Program-made: the position numbers and the translations under genes
The notes under the pieces: model-generated
The model's database searches: none
What the model was told of the DNA's origin: nothing
The model's input: only the letters and a program-made list of their open reading frames with translations
Shown here: positions 27,838 to 36,029 of the stretch, in pieces
How positions within the stretch are numbered: position 1 is the stretch's first letter
Layout: each line of letters starts with the position of its first letter
Source: Sporocytophaga sp.
GTDB lineage: Bacteria > Bacteroidota > Bacteroidia > Cytophagales > Cytophagaceae
Assembly (NCBI GenBank): GCA_024707265.1
Contig: JANQAB010000002.1
Span: forward strand, 578,188 to 642,187
Reading direction: 5' to 3'
DNA: 64,000 bases

Positions 27838-29061
27838 TTAACTTAGTCCATCCATTAATCTTGTTATGGACAATTTATCTGATTTGGTTCTTGCAAGCTC
27901 TAAAGCTTTTAATAAATAAGACTTTGCATTCTCTTTATTTTCTTTTTTATAAAGTTCAGCAAGAAGGATGAAGTAAAAGTGGTTATTTGTTAGTTGCAGC
28001 TTCTCAGCTTCTTCGATAGCTTCTGCATTGCTTTTTACTTTTGAAAGTGCATAGATTCTGTTAAGGGCAATAATAGGAGAGTAATTTATTTGCAATAATC
28101 TATTATAAAGTAGTAATATATTTTCCCATTTTTCTATCGAATCATTCTTTTGAGTATGCCAGTAAGCAATAGCAGCTTCAAGATGATAGCGTGAAACATG
28201 ATCACCATGAGAAGCTCTTTTGAGGTAGTATGCGCCCTTTGATATTAACTCATAATTCCATAAGGATTCATTCTGTTCATGATACAGAATCATTTCACCA
28301 GAGGTGTTTTTTCTTGCAGGAAATCTTGAAGCATGAAAACACATAAGTGCATAAAGTGCATTCACCGATGGGACGTTGGTTTGCACATTTTCAATCAATA
28401 GCTTGGTAAGTCTCATAGCTTCCTGACAAAGATCTTCACGGATCAGGTTATCATTGCTTTCCGAATAATATCCTTCATTAAACAATAGATATAAAGTTGT
28501 AAGAACGGCATCAAGTCTCGTATTGATTTCCGTCTCGGAAGGATATTCTATTTTTATTTTTTCTGCTTTTAATTTTTCCTTTGCCCTGTATAGCCTTTTG
28601 TTGATGGTTTCTTTATTGGCTAAAAATGCTGAAGCTAATTCTTCTATACCAAATCCGCATAGAATGCGCAAGGCAAGAGCAATCTGGGCTTCATAGGGAA
28701 TAGCTGGATGGCAGATAGAAAACAACATCTGCAATTGACTGTCTGTTATATTTTTTTCAGAGAGATCTAATTCAAAGGTCGTGACCGAATTCCCTGACAA
28801 CTGTGGAATAATTTTATCAGAAAAAATCTTAGTTCTGGTAAAATGATTTCTGGCTTTGTTTTTCGCAACTGAATAAAGCCAGGCAACAGGATTTTCAGGT
28901 ATTCCTTTGTAAGTCCATGTTTCCAGAGCCGACAAGAAAGTTTCGCTTGCGATGTCCTCAGCTGTATCACAATGTTCAATACCAAGCAGTCTGGTGAGAA
29001 CGGAGCATATTTTACTAAACTCCGTTCTGAATAGATGTGGTATCAGTTCATTTTGCTTCAT
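27838..29061 (-). CDS. ECF42-type RNA polymerase sigma factor with DUF6596/TPR-like C-terminal domain
   Basis: 407 residues, about twice the normal ECF length. Region 2 (TAEDIASETFLSALETWTYK, AWLYSVAKNKARNHF) and region 4 (ALALRILCGFGIEELASAFL) occupy the first 170 residues. The remaining helical part (RLDAVLTTLYLLFNEGYYSE and the ALNRIYALSKV repeats) is the C-terminal extension of ECF42 factors. These have no anti-sigma factor, and their neighbour is a YCII/DGPF protein, exactly as found here 40 nt upstream. The C-terminal domain is thought to control activity. Confidence 0.9.
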   Translation of the reverse strand: MKQNELIPHLFRTEFSKICSVLTRLLGIEHCDTAEDIASETFLSALETWTYKGIPENPVAWLYSVAKNKARNHFTRTKIFSDKIIPQLSGNSVTTFELDLSEKNITDSQLQMLFSICHPAIPYEAQIALALRILCGFGIEELASAFLANKETINKRLYRAKEKLKAEKIKIEYPSETEINTRLDAVLTTLYLLFNEGYYSESNDNLIREDLCQEAMRLTKLLIENVQTNVPSVNALYALMCFHASRFPARKNTSGEMILYHEQNESLWNYELISKGAYYLKRASHGDHVSRYHLEAAIAYWHTQKNDSIEKWENILLLYNRLLQINYSPIIALNRIYALSKVKSNAEAIEEAEKLQLTNNHFYFILLAELYKKENKENAKSYLLKALELARTKSDKLSITRLMDGLS

Positions 29062-29101
29062 TCGTGTGAATGTAATTACTTAATGATAAGATACCTTTAA
29101 C

Positions 29102-29464
29102 TTAATGCGTTCCGTCATCTTTAGCAATTTTCCGCACCTCAATGCTATTGCCTTCTCCTTGTAATACAGGACTACCTTTTGCTAATTCCACTGCTTCTTC
29201 AACAGAAGCAGCTTTGATTATGATGATGCCTCCGATAGTTTCCTTGATATCACCAAATGGACCATTAGTTACGATCTTTCCTTTATCGCTTGCCTTAATT
29301 ACCCTGGCATTATCAAAAGGAAGACCTGTGCCGCTTACAAATTTGTTTTGAGCGGAAATACTGCCTATCCAGTCCATCGTTTGTTGCATCCATATCTGGA
29401 TTTGTTCAGGGGAGGCAACTTTATTGCCATCCTCATGTCTCATAATCAGTGCGTATTGTTCCAT
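29102..29464 (-). CDS. YCII-domain (DGPF) protein, ECF42 partner
   Basis: 120 residues. T-N-G-P-F-G-D-I-K-E-T-I-G-G is this gene's version of the D-G-P-F motif, and M-R-H-E is conserved near the start. It is first in the pair, 40 nt upstream of the ECF42 sigma factor, which is the standard arrangement. These proteins are dimeric ferredoxin-like folds of unclear function; their genes are typical targets of the linked sigma factor. Confidence 0.88.
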   Translation of the reverse strand: MEQYALIMRHEDGNKVASPEQIQIWMQQTMDWIGSISAQNKFVSGTGLPFDNARVIKASDKGKIVTNGPFGDIKETIGGIIIIKAASVEEAVELAKGSPVLQGEGNSIEVRKIAKDDGTH

Positions 29465-29635
29465 GTTTTAATTTTAAGAAGTTGGATGTTGATTTCAACC
29501 TTATAACAATTGACTTTTCCTGTACTGGACAAGATTGATAAAAATATTTTAATTAAGGCTGATATGACTAATTTACATACACGTTAAAGTCACCCTCCTA
29601 CAGGAGAAGAATTTTGGGTGAGGTCTTTATGCAAA

Positions 29636-30985
29636 TTATTGATTTCCCAGATTTCTGTTACTAAAAATTATTTTAAAGGATGTTCCTTTGCCTTCTTCGC
29701 TTTCAACTGAGATGGTTCCTCCGTTTTTTTCTACAAAATCTTTTGAGATTTTAAGCCCCATTCCTGATCCTTTTTCATTTGCTGTCCCAACTTTCGAATA
29801 AGTAATGTCCTTTTTGAATAATTTACTTTTTACTTCAGAAGACATTCCGACTCCATTGTCAGAAACGTAAATTTCGATGTTCCCATTTTGGAGTCTGGAA
29901 GTTACTTTAACATAACCGTTAGGATTGGTAAATTTTATTCCGTTTGAAACTAAATTACGAATGACCGTGCTTAACATTGCATAATCTGCCCAGACTATTG
30001 TGGAAGGCTTTGTTTCGTTGAGAAGTTTAATGTTTTTATTGATGGCCATATCGCCTAGAACATTGATGTTCTCTTCAACCAGTTCATTCAGATTAATACT
30101 TTGTGGTAATATTTTGATGGAATTCATTTGTATGCTTGCCCAGTTTAGCAAGTCGCTTAGCAAAATATGAACCTTCCTGCTTGACAATTCAATCATTTCA
30201 TTGATTTTTCTTATTTCTTCCTGGTCCTTAGTTTCTCTTGCAAGTTCTGACAGTTTCAAAATGTTGCTTACAGGCCCTTTAAGGTCGTGACTGATGATGG
30301 AGAAAAATTTATTCTTGTTTTCGTTTATTTCGATAAGGCTGTCTTTAATTTTTTTCTCATTTGAAATATCTTTTATTATAAATATAAATAAATAAAAACC
30401 GACGATGCAGCTAGCGATAAAGCTTATTAAAACTCCATAAATAGTTTTCTTGATACCCTCATTAGATGATTTTTGTTTATGGTCCAATATTGCTGATTCT
30501 TCCGACTCCATCACCTGTTTAATTTTTTTTATCTCTTCAAGGTAACTTCTCCCCAAGTTAAATCTCAACATGATCTGATCGATTGTTAATGCTTCAGATT
30601 TGATAAGACGCACAGCTTCATTCTGGAGAATTAATTTTTTCCTCACCAGTTTTCTGATCTCTTTAAAATTATCAATTTGAACAGGATTAACTGTTAGAGA
30701 TTTTTCAATAGTTTCAATGTCTTTATTTATTGATTTTGTCGCTTCGATATATCTGTTTAATAAGGTATCGTTTTTGGTCATCATATACCCAAATATAATC
30801 GATTCAGACTCGGAAATATTTAGAGTCATTGACTCTAGTCTGATTATTACATTACTGGTGTGTTTTACCCATTTTAAGGTGCCTTGTAATTTCTGGACCT
30901 GAACCAATGCAAACAAAATAGAAGAGAGTAAGGCAAGAACAGGTATTAAAAAAAATATAAGTCGTTTAGAGATTATAAATTTCAT
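29636..30985 (-). CDS. Membrane sensor histidine kinase (CHASE3-like sensor)
   Basis: 449 residues. TM1 is at about 9-28, a helical periplasmic sensor of about 150 residues resembles CHASE3, TM2 is at about 182-205. The dimerisation/phosphoacceptor region has the H box S-H233-D-L-K-G-P. The HATPase domain shows the N box (NLVSNGIKFTN), G1 (D-N-G-V-G-M) and G2 (EKGSGMGLKIS). No response regulator is adjacent, so it is an orphan kinase here; the single-domain regulator at 43145 is a possible but unlinked partner. Confidence 0.88.
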   Translation of the reverse strand: MKFIISKRLIFFLIPVLALLSSILFALVQVQKLQGTLKWVKHTSNVIIRLESMTLNISESESIIFGYMMTKNDTLLNRYIEATKSINKDIETIEKSLTVNPVQIDNFKEIRKLVRKKLILQNEAVRLIKSEALTIDQIMLRFNLGRSYLEEIKKIKQVMESEESAILDHKQKSSNEGIKKTIYGVLISFIASCIVGFYLFIFIIKDISNEKKIKDSLIEINENKNKFFSIISHDLKGPVSNILKLSELARETKDQEEIRKINEMIELSSRKVHILLSDLLNWASIQMNSIKILPQSINLNELVEENINVLGDMAINKNIKLLNETKPSTIVWADYAMLSTVIRNLVSNGIKFTNPNGYVKVTSRLQNGNIEIYVSDNGVGMSSEVKSKLFKKDITYSKVGTANEKGSGMGLKISKDFVEKNGGTISVESEEGKGTSFKIIFSNRNLGNQ

Positions 30986-31217
30986 ATCATAAAAATTATT
31001 TCATAAAAGTATTTAAAAGATTTGTTATGGTTATGATAGAAATGTTAGAAGAAATTCTGAAGTTAATCTGACTTATATCATAGTTCCCGCTTGAGTTTTA
31101 GTTTATTTTTCCGATTTTTCTTATTAATATACTCAAAAACTCTTTCTTGTAAAGAATGTTTTCTAAGGTAAAAGTTGATTTTTAAAATGTTTTTTCTTGT
31201 GGTGACTTGTCGGGGAA

Positions 31218-31580
31218 TTATTTTCCGGAGAGTTTTTTCTGCGCCTCCTCAAGGGAAGAGACAAAATTGACATGTCCCAGTTTGTTACTTTCAAACATGA
31301 AATCCTTGAGGCTCTTACTTGGATAAGCTAAAAAATCTCCGATAATTGCCAGTTTGATTCTGTAGTTTGAAAACTTCTGCAATATTTCTCCTGCAAGACC
31401 TGAACTCAGATCAAAAAAAGTCGGAGCAATATTTTTCTCATAAAGCATTATTCCATCGAAACCCTGATAATAAAGATCCGCAAGCAGATCCAACGCATCC
31501 TGAGGGGTTGAGATAAGGACAGAATCTGATATAACCTCTGCCAGTGGTATATTATTTATTGTATGCGTTTCGATCTTCAT
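31218..31580 (-). CDS. DUF4180 family protein
   Basis: 120 residues, soluble. The pattern T-P-Q-D-A-L-D-L-L-A-D-L-Y-Y-Q-G-F-D, then F-F-D-L-S-S-G-L-A-G-E-I-L-Q-K-F and I-G-D-F matches DUF4180, a small family of unknown function seen in Bacillota and Bacteroidota. It resembles STAS-like folds in outline. Single-gene unit. Confidence 0.75.
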   Translation of the reverse strand: MKIETHTINNIPLAEVISDSVLISTPQDALDLLADLYYQGFDGIMLYEKNIAPTFFDLSSGLAGEILQKFSNYRIKLAIIGDFLAYPSKSLKDFMFESNKLGHVNFVSSLEEAQKKLSGK

Positions 31581-31656
31581 ACTTTAATTTGTTCGTTCCA
31601 CAAATCCTGAATTTAAAGTTTTTCCTTATAAAAATATCTGAAATCCTTATTTATTT

Positions 31657-31788
31657 CTACAGCTTCCATTGACCATCCTCTTTCATAATATCTGCCACTC
31701 TGCATCTCTCAGCTCTTTTTATATTACTTTGCTTCATTTGCTTCTGCTAGGATGCTGGATTGTGATTGTATTTTATGAGGTAGATTTA
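31657..31788 (-). pseudogene. Decayed 3' remnant of a YdeI-like gene
   Basis: The minus strand aligns base by base with the 3' end of the intact YdeI gene at 33893-34288. It reads N-I-K-R-A-E-R ... D-I-M-K-E-D-G-Q-W-K-L-stop, against the intact copy N-I-E-R-A-E-R ... D-I-A-K-E-S-G-Q-W-E-L-stop. Further upstream the match continues at nucleotide level, but with frame changes and stops. It lacks about 12 bases of the intact copy. It probably arose by duplication followed by decay. Confidence 0.65.
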
Positions 31789-31868
31789 TTTTAATTTACT
31801 GTTTAATCAATTCTATATTCAAAACCATAATATAAAAAAAGGCTGCTTTTACAGCAACCTTTTCCTTA

Positions 31869-33287
31869 TTAATAAACAAACATTTTTGAACTTGCGTTAA
31901 AATCATACCAGCTGATCCACACATCATCATCATGATTTTCCTGCCATCCAGGATAGCAATAAGCCCAGGTTGCTTTGGTATTTCCAGGCATCTGAGCGTA
32001 TCCATACCCTACATACATATGGCTATTAGCCCCGATAATTACAGGAGTTCTGTTATTGGCGATTCCGTCCGTAACTATGTTAGCAAGATTGACATGACAT
32101 CCGCGAGAAGAATTGCAATAGTACCATTCTGTACTATAGCCATATCCTAAGTTTCTTGCATAAAAATAACCTTTGTACATGTTGGACCATTTGGTCATAC
32201 CAGTTTGTCCACTACAATAGGTTCCGCATAAGCTTCTCAGGTTTTTTATTACTGGGTCAATGGATGCTTTTCTTGTTGCGGTATTTCTATATCTTGGAGA
32301 GGTTTCTCCTTCTCCAGTAGTTGGGATAAGGTTTGATTTTCCTCTGTTTAAATCCCACCATCCATACAGGGAAGCCCAGGCATTATTGTTGCATCCTGAA
32401 TAACAATTGTAAAGATTGTGCTGTGATGAGTATGGAGCTATCTGAGTGTAATAACAAAAGGGACCATCAACCCACTCATAGGAATAATTATCTGCGACCC
32501 TTGCATTGGCTACAGATGTTTTTCTGTTTTCAATTTCTTTTAGCATTAATTCCGATTCCTGTGCTCTATATTCAGTGAAGTGTGCAGAAGGAAAAATCGT
32601 TTTTAAAGACTCATAGTCCGTTACTGAAAAGTAATCTATACCTTCTCTAAGATTAGAGGTGGTATTATCTCCATTATAAGTGATTTGGCCATTGATGTCT
32701 TTTCCACCTCCTCCGTTCTCTGTTCTTGCATTATAGAATGTTTCCGGCATTTGTCCATACTCCGCTACTTTTTGCCCGTTTCTTTCCAGTACGAAATAGC
32801 TTACTCCAAACCTGTATATTTTGTCTCCTTCCATGGCTTTGTTTGTTAGCCTGGAAGAGTATGGTACTCCATTGGAAAAGTTAAGAAGGGGAAGGTCTTT
32901 GTCGGTCGCACTTGCAAGTAACCAACCTTTTACAGTTTTATCATCTTCAGTAAACCAGATTTCGTAATACGCTACTCCGTCTATTCCATAAGCATATATC
33001 GGCTGAATATGGCAAGGTTTTTTGTTTCCAAATTCTGGTGTGTTCTGGTTTAAAGATAAAAAGTCTTTGGTAACTGTGATTAGCTGTTCTGCACTTTCTT
33101 TCTCATCACTATGTATTCTGAAATACTCACTGGAGAGTTCTTCAATAGATTTTCCAGGGTTCGTTGCGAGTTGTGTTTCTGTCTTGTAATTGGAGGCAGG
33201 AGTTTGCTCCTGAGACTTTTTACAGGAGCTCAGGAAAACCCCAAACATTAAACTAACTGCAATTACCAGCTTGATTTTTTTCTTCAT
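31869..33287 (-). CDS. Secreted lipoprotein with a cysteine-peptidase-like C-terminal domain
   Basis: 472 residues from ATG 33287. The frame is open 33 codons further upstream, but the lipoprotein signal (V-F-L-S-S-C, lipid Cys22) fixes this start. An N-terminal region of about 200 residues has no name I can give. The C-terminal part contains C-Y-S-G-C-N-N-N-A-W-A-S-L-Y-G-W-W-D, resembling the papain-fold catalytic Cys helix (G-C-x-x-x-A-x-A). Later comes N-R-T-P-V-I-I-G-A-N-S-H-M-Y-V-G-Y-G-Y, resembling the catalytic His strand. A papain-like peptidase is therefore plausible but unproven. It is Cys-rich, with disulfides likely. Confidence 0.6.
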   Translation of the reverse strand: MKKKIKLVIAVSLMFGVFLSSCKKSQEQTPASNYKTETQLATNPGKSIEELSSEYFRIHSDEKESAEQLITVTKDFLSLNQNTPEFGNKKPCHIQPIYAYGIDGVAYYEIWFTEDDKTVKGWLLASATDKDLPLLNFSNGVPYSSRLTNKAMEGDKIYRFGVSYFVLERNGQKVAEYGQMPETFYNARTENGGGGKDINGQITYNGDNTTSNLREGIDYFSVTDYESLKTIFPSAHFTEYRAQESELMLKEIENRKTSVANARVADNYSYEWVDGPFCYYTQIAPYSSQHNLYNCYSGCNNNAWASLYGWWDLNRGKSNLIPTTGEGETSPRYRNTATRKASIDPVIKNLRSLCGTYCSGQTGMTKWSNMYKGYFYARNLGYGYSTEWYYCNSSRGCHVNLANIVTDGIANNRTPVIIGANSHMYVGYGYAQMPGNTKATWAYCYPGWQENHDDDVWISWYDFNASSKMFVY

Positions 33288-33892
33288 TGTTTTTGATTGG
33301 TTTGAATAAATTAAAATGTGTTTTTGAGAATTAAATAAAGTGTAATGGCGGCGCACAAAGGTATAGGCATTTAATAGTTCTCCCAAAAAAAATAGGAGTT
33401 AAAATTATGCTAGAAAGACACACCAATAGCTTGATACAAGAGTATCATGATAACATTCAATTGTTTATGTGATGAAAAAAAATGATTAAGAAATTATAAT
33501 AATTATGTGAATGAAAATACCAGCAATCCTTGTGGATACTAGGTGAAATGTCCCTTAAGTGTGCAATTTCAAAGGTGCCTTATGTGATTAAAATATATAA
33601 CGTCTTTAATCTATAGGTGGTTGATTTTATATATGATGTTCTGATGTTTATGAAGTTTCATGTGTGTATGATCTTTCTATGGCATAGGATATCTATATTT
33701 GTACGACGTCTTTGATCTGCAATATTCGATGTCTGCGACACTAAAGTTGTTTTTTTAATTGTAATGGATTATTTGCATTACATAAAAAATGGAAGTAATG
33801 AGTTTCGTGTTGTCGGAAAAAATAAAGTTTAATATTATGGGCAGGCATGTAACATGAATAGCTTATCTGCAGATAAAACGGAATCTTTGTTT
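33288..33892. other. Long intergenic region, no gene found
   Basis: 605 nt of AT-rich DNA. A plus-strand TATATTTG box (about 33694-33701) matches the Bacteroidota -7 consensus but has no gene behind it, so a small RNA is conceivable. The phrase ACGTCTTTxATCT occurs twice (near 33600 and 33706). Nothing else stands out. Confidence 0.3.
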
Positions 33893-34288
33893 TTATAACT
33901 CCCATTGACCAGACTCTTTTGCTATATCAATCAACCGTTGTCCATATTGAGTCATCCTGCCTTCTTTAATCATTCTTTCAGCTCTTTCAATATTGGGTTT
34001 GCTCCATTTGCTTCTTTTTGGATTGCGAGGTGTAAACGTGAGGTAATAGCTTTCTTCATCTCTTTTTTTTGCCAGGCTATCGATCCATCCAAAGCAAAGC
34101 GCTTCCTCAGTTGCTTCAATGATATTCACTGATAGAACTTTGCTTTTCTTGTGATAAAGGATAAGCCAGACAGATTTTTCTGTCTGACTATTCTGCTCCA
34201 GCCATCTTCGCCAGTCATCTCTTGTTTTCGCATAGATCGCAGGTTTGCCATCTTTAAATTCCATAGCAGTATCAATTTGTTTTTTCAA
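33893..34288 (-). CDS. YdeI/OmpD-associated-like protein, short form
   Basis: 131 residues. W-L-E-Q-N-S-Q-T-E-K-S-V-W-L-I-L-Y-H-K-K, E-A-L-C-F-G-W-I-D-S and R-S-K-W-S-K-x-N-I match YdeI-family proteins. Full-length members are about 190 residues; this one ends after A-K-E-S-G-Q-W-E-L, lacking the C-terminal part. The remnant at 31657 ends at the same place, so the short form predates the duplication. It overlaps the VOC gene by 17 nt and is co-transcribed with it. Function unknown. Confidence 0.78.
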   Translation of the reverse strand: MKKQIDTAMEFKDGKPAIYAKTRDDWRRWLEQNSQTEKSVWLILYHKKSKVLSVNIIEATEEALCFGWIDSLAKKRDEESYYLTFTPRNPKRSKWSKPNIERAERMIKEGRMTQYGQRLIDIAKESGQWEL

Positions 34289-34691
34289 GTATTTCCAGAT
34301 AATGTTTGTTAGTCATAATGCCCAGAATGTTCCCGAAAGGATCAATAACAGAGGCTGTAACAAACCTTCCAGCACCCTGGCTATGGTCAGTAATTGGTTG
34401 ATAAAAGGTTGCTCCCAGGGATATGAGTTTATCAAGAGTTACCTGAAGATGATCAACATGCCAGTAGGCAATAGCTCCTGCCGGTTTTTCAGTGGCTCCG
34501 GAAGGAGCGTATTTGCTGTCAATGATACCCAGTTCGTGTTGATAGTCTCCAAGACGAAATTCAGCATATCCGGGAACATTAAAATAAGGTTCTATTCCTA
34601 AAAAAATGCTATACCATTTTTTTGCCGCTTCATGGTCTGAAGCGTAAAAGTTAATTGTAGCTAATCCTCTCAGTACATGTGTGTTTTCCAT
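34272..34691 (-). CDS. VOC family (glyoxalase/bleomycin-resistance-like) protein
   Basis: 139 residues. Two beta-alpha-beta-beta-beta modules are seen: GLATINFYASDHEAAKKWYS and AIAYWHVDHLQVTLDKLISL, ending in V-I-D-P-F-G-N-I-L-G-I-M. This is the common antibiotic-resistance-type VOC fold. It is first of a two-gene unit with YdeI. The substrate is not predictable. Confidence 0.82.
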   Translation of the reverse strand: MENTHVLRGLATINFYASDHEAAKKWYSIFLGIEPYFNVPGYAEFRLGDYQHELGIIDSKYAPSGATEKPAGAIAYWHVDHLQVTLDKLISLGATFYQPITDHSQGAGRFVTASVIDPFGNILGIMTNKHYLEILEKTN

Positions 34692-34800
34692 TTTATTCTT
34701 GATTTTAGTGATGAATGAGTCAAAATTAATGCTCAGGAGTGACAGCAGTATGTCAGTAGTTTACAGTAATTGTTAAAAATACCGGAAGGAGAGGTTTTTG

Positions 34801-34832
34801 TTGTAGAGACGCCATGTTTGGTGTATCTACAA
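34801..34832. repeat. Dispersed palindrome copy 4
   Basis: TTGTAGAGACGCCATGTTTG ... ATCTACAA. The outer arms TTGTAGA/TCTACAA pair perfectly, so this copy shows the full length of the element (32 nt). It lies in the spacer upstream of the VOC gene. Confidence 0.75.
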
Positions 34833-34938
34833 CAAAAAGATCATTATAAAATTGTAAATTTATAATTTGATTAATATTCTCCTCCTGTATTTTTTGGAAA
34901 ACACAGAGGGATAAGTATATGTATTAACTTTAATAACT

Positions 34939-35265
34939 ATGTGGAAACCGATATCATTTATAGATCTGGAGAATTTAATTTTAAAAGTGGAATTTGAACT
35001 TACTGATGAACAATTGAATTTTTGGGATTTAATAAAAATCCAACCGGAAAAATGGATGGAGAAAGACTACGGGGATGAAGGAGGAGGTTTTTGGGTAGTT
35101 GCAATTTTTGGGCGTCAGGTTATTTGGTACAATGATATTGAAGATGGATTTAATACTTCATCCTATAAAAAGTATGGACAAATTAATGAATATAAATGCA
35201 GCCAGGTTGATTTAAATTGGTGTGTAGTAGGTTTGCTTGATACATTAAAATATAATAGAAAGTGA
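34939..35265 (+). CDS. Hypothetical acidic protein
   Basis: 108 residues, acidic and Trp-rich. D-E-G-G-G-F-W-V-V-A-I-F-G-R-Q-V-I-W-Y-N-D-I is a distinctive core; the sequence ends W-C-V-V-G-L-L-D-T-L. I recognise no family. The size, composition and isolated position among gene remnants are like those of immunity proteins of polymorphic toxins, but no toxin gene is next to it. Confidence 0.55.
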   Translation: MWKPISFIDLENLILKVEFELTDEQLNFWDLIKIQPEKWMEKDYGDEGGGFWVVAIFGRQVIWYNDIEDGFNTSSYKKYGQINEYKCSQVDLNWCVVGLLDTLKYNRK

Positions 35266-35521
35266 GGTCAAGTTTTTGGTCCCGGAATTGAATTGAGCCT
35301 GAATTTGGAGTAAGAATTAGCAGGAGCTTAGGTTAACTAGTGTTCACCTTGATAAATTGGAGAACAGGATCATCGGCAAACAATGGTTATCATTCCCATG
35401 ATACTTTATTGATTTAAGGTTAGAAAATGAAGTTGTTAAATATGAAGGATATATTGAAGGGCTAGATGTGCAATAAGAAAGGAATAAATTTACTCTAACT
35501 TATTTTGAAAATTTGGATCAT

Positions 35522-35716
35522 ATGTTAACGTCTGTAACTTTAGGAAGGACACTTATAATCGTAGGACTCGCTTATTTATTCAGAAGAGTGATTGGTCATT
35601 ATAGTTGTTTTGATGGCTATGTAGATAATTCAATAGAGATTATTGTGATTGGTTCATTTCTTATTTTGTTAGGAATGATAATATTATTTTTAAAGAATAA
35701 AGAGGTCCAGAAGTAA
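35522..35716 (+). CDS. Small hypothetical membrane protein
   Basis: 64 residues from ATG 35522 (another Met lies 3 codons upstream). Two hydrophobic helices (about 5-22 and 41-59) are separated by a polar loop containing H-Y-S-C-F. No family recognised. The preceding 250 nt hold fragments such as L-E-N-E-V-V-K-Y-E-G-Y-I-E-G-L-D followed by a stop, which suggests a decayed gene in this spacer. Confidence 0.4.
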   Translation: MLTSVTLGRTLIIVGLAYLFRRVIGHYSCFDGYVDNSIEIIVIGSFLILLGMIILFLKNKEVQK

Positions 35717-35971
35717 TTTGTAATAGCTGTTGATCCAAATGGGATTTTGAAAAGTGTTCTAGAAAAAGAAGGATTGGTTGATATTGTGGCATTCTGTGTA
35801 CACCTCACAAGTTAATAAACTTGCGTCATTTCCGGGTTGAAGTCAAGGAGACTTCAACCAATGTGGCTCTTTTATCTATAAGTCTTAACCCTTTAATTAG
35901 ATAAGTATAAGCGACACTAGAAAAAGTATTGAATAAAAAAGGAGAGGAGTAAAGTGATGTCATTACAAAAC
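35717..35971. other. Intergenic region with a perfect 10-bp hairpin
   Basis: Contains GGTTGAAGTC (35835-35844), a 5-nt loop, then GACTTCAACC (35850-35859). No T-run follows on the plus strand, so it is more like a REP-type element than a terminator. Nothing coding is supported here. Confidence 0.45.
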
Positions 35972-36010
35972 AAAAAAATGAAGAGGCTACCCTTTTGAGG
36001 CAGCCTCCTC
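35972..36010 (-). terminator. Terminator after the FISUMP lipoprotein gene
   Basis: On the minus strand GAGGCT pairs with AGCCTC around a 13-nt loop, followed after about 5 nt by TTTTTTT. Starts about 23 nt past the stop codon. Confidence 0.65.
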
Positions 36011-36029
36011 TTAAATATTGAAGTTAATT

